DNA of 64,000 nucleotides from Smallanthus sonchifolius. Taxonomy: Eukaryota; Streptophyta; Magnoliopsida; Asterales; Asteraceae. The stretch is from the NCBI GenBank assembly GCA_023525975.1, contig CM042034.1:5525501-5589500 (forward strand). The letters are read 5' to 3'. Below the pieces are notes generated by a model. It was not told the origin of the DNA. It ran no database searches and saw only the letters and a program-made list of their open reading frames with translations. Shown here one piece after another: positions 61,101 to 64,000 of this stretch (positions are counted from its first letter, which is position 1; the number at the start of each line of letters is the position of its first letter). The position numbers were made by a program, and so were the translations under genes.

Positions 61101-63935
61101 AGAGATTTTCACAGTCGGACTACCGGTCTTCAAAACCCACCGTTGTTTTGTAACTGTACCCGGAACACGCCCCATGCTCCCACTGTCACCAAACCCCTGA
61201 CCCGGTTTTGACCTCCGACCCCGCTCAGCTTGAATCACCTTGGCACTAGGCTCCCCTCTTGCAAATTGAACCTTCTTTCGCCCCTTTGATTCAACGAACC
61301 TAACTTTGTTTTGAGGGACGGTCATACTTCCCTCAGCAGGTACCTCCACCATGTATAAAGAACCTCGCCTGTTTCCACGAGCAATTACCAGATTACCTTT
61401 AGTTACCTTCCACTTGCCTCCACCAAACTTTACTTCTAGTCCCTGTTTATCCAGCTGACTGACAGAGATAAGCTTACTCTTCAAAGCTGGAATAACCCTG
61501 ACATTCTTCAAGCTCCATGTGGTTCCCAAAGAAGTAACCAAATTCACGTCACCCATGCCCGCAACATCAAGAACATCACCATTAGCTATTCGTACCTTCC
61601 CAAAGTTACCAACCTTTAAATTCTCCATCGTCTCCCCGCTGTGCATCGCGTGAAACGAAGAACCAGAATCCATAACCCAAGAATCTGTAGAAGACTCTAC
61701 ACAGCAAACCAAAACATCATCATCAGATTCCTCATCCGCCTGAACCGTGTTTACCTGCCTTTTGCCCTCATTCTTCCCAGACTCTTCCTTATTCCTTCCT
61801 GGACACTGACTTTTCACATGCCCAACTTCATTGCAGCTCCAGCACCTCACATTTTTCCGAGCTCTAGACGAACTCCTTCCCCTACTCCCATTGCTCCTGT
61901 TATTTTTCCTTCCTTTGCCCACATTGAATATATCAGAAGACGAAGATCCTCCACTAGTGTTCCTCCGGCGAATATCCTCACCTAGAATACTATCCCGGAC
62001 CACGCTAAACTTCAAATTCCCAGCTCCACCAGAATTAGTGATCGCCGTCACATAACCTGACCAGCTGTCAGGCAAAGAGGATAACAGTATCGCAGCTTGA
62101 GTATCATCATCAAGCTTTGTCCCAACAGTCGATAGCCTGGACAAAATTGAATTTATATTATTTATGTGATCGGGCACCGAGCTTCCCTCATTCATCCTTG
62201 TCATGAATAACTCTCTCAACAGGAACACTCTATTACCGGCAGACGGTTTTTCATACATGTTTGACAGAGCCGTCATCATACCATAAGCCGTGGTTTCCTC
62301 TTTGATATTGAACGCTACACTCCTCGTCAAAGCCAGTACAATCTTACATCTCGCCTTTTTGTCCTTAGTGTTCCAAACCACTTCGTCAGCCTTACTCATT
62401 CCATCCGGTTTTTCTGCCAATACCATCTCCAAATCCCTTGGGATAGGGGTAAGGTTTGCCCTCATCACACCCTCCCCAGACCCTACTAATAGCGTTAGCT
62501 ATGTGTGGGATTATACTGGGTACGTTTGGTTTGGTTTGGTTACCATCTCCAAATCGTTTTCACCGAATAACGCCTCTATTTGCATCTTCCACCATGCAAA
62601 ATCAGTCCCGTTAAACTTTTCGATTCGAATTTTCCCGTCTTCAGCCATTGCAAACGAGAATCAGAAAAAAATAAAAAAACCAGAATTAAGAAAGTCCACC
62701 AACCGAAGTCAAGCAACCTCCAAAGAAACCCTAAACCCTGAAACACCCGAACCGGCGCTTCACCTGCAAAACCCGTGATCAGCAGCAACTTCAAGGGTTC
62801 AAGAAACCAAACCCTAATCGCAAGATCATAAAAAAACCGAACAACCCCTTTTCCTGTCTCCCCACTTGCGCCAAACTCCAAGGGTTAGTGTAACCCTAAT
62901 CGACGATGACCAGTAGCCCCTTAGACAGGCTGCAATCAGCCGACCAACAACAAATAACAATGGGACAGCCCTTGAGGTTTTATCAAACAGCAGAAAAAAA
63001 AACTTAACCGAACCGAAAAATTCCAGCAGTACTGTTCATGCGAATCACTGTTCACGGCGGCGGTACTGTAGCAGCTTTCTCGAACAGCCTCTCCTCACCT
63101 TCTTCGCGATTGAAACAGTGCAGAAACCGTGTATAACAACGAGCCAGAGCTCTGATACCACTTGTTAGGTATCAAGAGTCGTTAACGCAGCGGAATCACA
63201 CACACGCACACAATCGATAAACAGAAAAGTAGAAGACACGAGAATTATAGTGGTTCAGCCCCAATTGGCCTACGTCCACTTTGCAATTAGGGTTCTTTAT
63301 TATTAGGTGCTCAAGGAATACAATTACATCATAGGGATATATATAATACCAAGATTAGGGTTAATTAAATAAGGCAATAACTTAATCAACAAGAAATAGA
63401 ACCAAACAACCCTAAGGCTGCCGCCAGCTTCTAATCTTGTTCTTTCAGCCTTAATATGCCCAAGAGGCCTAGCCGCAGATGACCCAAAAGCCCAGCCCAA
63501 ATCAGCACAGGCCCACCGGGCCCATTTGGCCCAGTCCGGCCCAATAAGCCTTCACACCCAACAATTCAGGCCCGACAAACATGTGTTTGCATGAAAGCTC
63601 TACTATTGCATATTCTTATTGTTTTACTTCTTTCTTTTGTACTTTTTGAGTTTTTGGTTAAATTCAATATTTGATAGCAACTCTCATATTAGCTGCAGTA
63701 GCCTATTTGCCTTTTAAAATTGTGATTTGTTGTGGTAAGTAACATGTTCTTTTGGTTGACAGAGTTGAAACGGTCTCTGTACGCCTTGTTCTCCCAGTAT
63801 GGGAGGATTTTGGATGTTGTTGCTTTGAAGACTGCTAAGCTTCGTGGGCAGGCGTGGATTGTTTTCAGTGAAGTCACAGCTGCCAGTAATGCGGTCCGCC
63901 AGATGCAAAATTTTCCATTTTATGACAAACCCATG
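58134..63935 (+). CDS. U2B'': U2 snRNP protein B'' (5' part, runs off the right edge)
   Basis: U2B'' binds U2 snRNA together with U2A' in the spliceosome. Exon 1 (58134-58206) and exon 2 (63763-63935) join in frame to give 82 residues: MLTTDIPPNQTIYVKNLNEK, then KKEELKRSLYALFSQYGRIL and onward to NFPFYDKPM. RNP2 (IYVKNL, residues 12-17) and RNP1 (RGQAWIVF, residues 52-59) of the first RRM are intact. The sequence is closest to U2B'' and U1A; the MLTTDIPPNQ start and FSQYGRILDVVALKT favour U2B''. The donor GTGAG follows exon 2, so at least one more exon lies beyond the window. Intron 1 is 5,556 bp and holds at least four transposons. Whether it is spliced efficiently cannot be told from sequence. 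Confidence 0.92.
58475..58867. mobile_element. hAT-like MITE in U2B'' intron 1
   Basis: The ends TACGGGTGTTCATAACAG and CTGAACTGGACACCCCTA are inverted partners of the TAGGGGTGTCCA type. The flanks do not give a clean 8-bp duplication. The interior has AACCGG motifs as in 55603-56295. Confidence 0.55.
59153..59460 (-). mobile_element. Copia-type LTR-like fragment in U2B'' intron 1
   Basis: TGTCAGGTGAGATCACACC, a CACACACACACAAT tract and CAAGTACAAGGAATTACAAA follow the same order as in the LTRs of the element at 60405. It is therefore a related but older LTR. The right border is not clear. Confidence 0.5.
59580..60221. mobile_element. hAT-type element (642 bp), exact 8-bp TSD, possible captured gene piece
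   Basis: CACCAGAT flanks it on both sides (59572-59579 and 60222-60229). The terminal repeats are CATAGTCACACAGTTCGC and GCGAACCATGTGACTATG. Subterminal regions are rich in CGGTACG and CGATCCG. The centre (about 59980-60090) contains ATGGGTTCATCGCCGGCATC, which reads like the start of a plant gene. No transposase is present. Confidence 0.9.
60405..60805 (-). repeat. 3' LTR of the gag-only element
   Basis: Begins TGTTAGGTATCAAGAG and ends CTTCACACCCAACA on the plus strand. It is 401 bp and differs from its partner at 63163-63563 at four positions. Confidence 0.95.
60966..62648 (-). pseudogene. gag (with zinc knuckle and protease-like motif), interrupted by a SINE-like insert
   Basis: The original start is the ATG at 62648-62646 (MAEDGKIRIEKFNGTDFAWW), typical of Copia gag. 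The main open part (60966-62468, 500 residues) has RVFLLRELFMTRMNEGSSVP, the zinc knuckle CWSCNEVGHVKSQC (C-x2-C-x4-H-x4-C), and a protease-like WVMDSGSSFHAM. It ends soon after. A 105-bp insert at 62436-62540 brings a stop codon about 10 codons into it, so full-length gag cannot be made. Translation could restart at an ATG inside the insert. No integrase or reverse-transcriptase motif follows. Confidence 0.88.
62436..62540 (-). mobile_element. Short SINE-like insert in gag, 15-bp TSD
   Basis: The 15-mer TACCATCTCCAAATC occurs at 62421-62435 and 62541-62555, a target duplication of the length made by LINE-type machinery. On the minus strand the insert reads CCCAGTATAATCCCACAC and then GGGTCTGGGGAGGGTGTGAT, matching the copies at 9940 and 31446 but truncated. 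Confidence 0.88.
63149..63160 (-). other. Primer-binding site of the gag-only element
   Basis: On the minus strand TGGTATCAGAGC stands 2 bp after the end of the 5' LTR. It is complementary to the 3' end of plant initiator methionine tRNA, the usual primer of Copia elements. Confidence 0.9.
63163..63563 (-). repeat. 5' LTR of the gag-only element
   Basis: Same termini and length as the partner at 60405-60805. It stands next to the primer-binding site and is therefore the 5' LTR in minus orientation. Confidence 0.95.
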
Positions 63936-64000
63936 GTGAGTTTAGAAATCCTAATACTAAAACTTGTATTTCTTTTTCTAAAATTTGTTCAAGAAATGCT

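Larger units (their letters stand above)
60405..63563 (-). mobile_element. Complete non-autonomous Copia-type retrotransposon with gag but no pol
   Basis: Two 401-bp LTRs (60405-60805 and 63163-63563) differ at four positions by my count. The 5-bp duplication ATTCA flanks the element (60400-60404 and 63564-63568). The primer-binding site TGGTATCAGAGC, matching initiator-Met tRNA, lies 2 bp inside the right LTR, so the element reads leftward. A purine-rich GTGGGAGAT abuts the left LTR. The only protein is gag with a protease-like motif; integrase and reverse transcriptase are absent, as in TR-GAG-type elements. It lies in U2B'' intron 1, antisense to the gene. Confidence 0.95.

Noticed and set aside
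61641..62055. Plus-strand open frames opposite the gag gene
   Set aside because: They are antisense shadows of gag, which has a zinc knuckle and a protease-like motif on the minus strand.
62576..62881. 101-codon minus-strand frame near the 5' LTR
   Set aside because: It overlaps the true gag start in another frame and has no family resemblance.

Overview
This window is nuclear DNA from a flowering plant, almost certainly a eudicot and probably a member of the daisy family (Asteraceae). The evidence is AT-rich spacers, many small exons with GT-AG introns, plant-specific genes such as the plastid import protein TIC110, and abundant plant transposons. The Asteraceae call is an inference from the style of the repeats, not a proof.

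Genes, left to right: (1) TIC110 on the minus strand, 15 exons over 11 kb, whose spliced frame is intact at 1,021 codons. (2) A tandem pair of TruA-type pseudouridine synthase genes on the plus strand, with matching intron positions. The left copy keeps an open frame but has lost the conserved R-T-D-K-G catalytic motif; the right copy keeps it. (3) A small intact gene of unknown function nested in the second intron of the right TruA copy. (4) A degraded Mutator-like transposase gene on the minus strand, split by a 2.7-kb solo LTR. (5) An IWR1/RDM4 homologue on the plus strand, which links RNA polymerase assembly or import to RNA-directed DNA methylation. (6) The mitochondrial ribosomal protein S29 (DAP3) gene on the minus strand, with an apparent 1-bp frameshift in the last exon. 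(7) A 178-residue plant protein I do not recognise. (8) The 5' part of the U2 snRNP B'' gene, which runs off the right edge. From memory, TIC110, U2B'', RDM4 and a pseudouridine synthase also lie in two related Arabidopsis segments, so the gene order looks ancient.

The space between and inside the genes is filled with transposons whose boundaries can often be read exactly from target-site duplications (TSDs). These include solo LTRs with 5-bp TSDs, a complete non-autonomous Copia-type element with gag but no pol (itself hit by a SINE-like insert), four Helitrons inserted at or near A|T sites, hAT-type MITEs with 8-bp TSDs (three from one GGCGC-rich family, all in introns), and Mutator-type MITEs with 9-bp TSDs. 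Several are nested: Helitron in hAT-like element in tandem array, MITE in MITE, solo LTR in MULE, SINE in gag.

I found no operon, CRISPR, phage or defence-type system, and no gene cluster suggesting a new pathway. The most interesting biology is the TruA pair with motif loss in one copy, the nested gene, and the layered transposon record in the introns.
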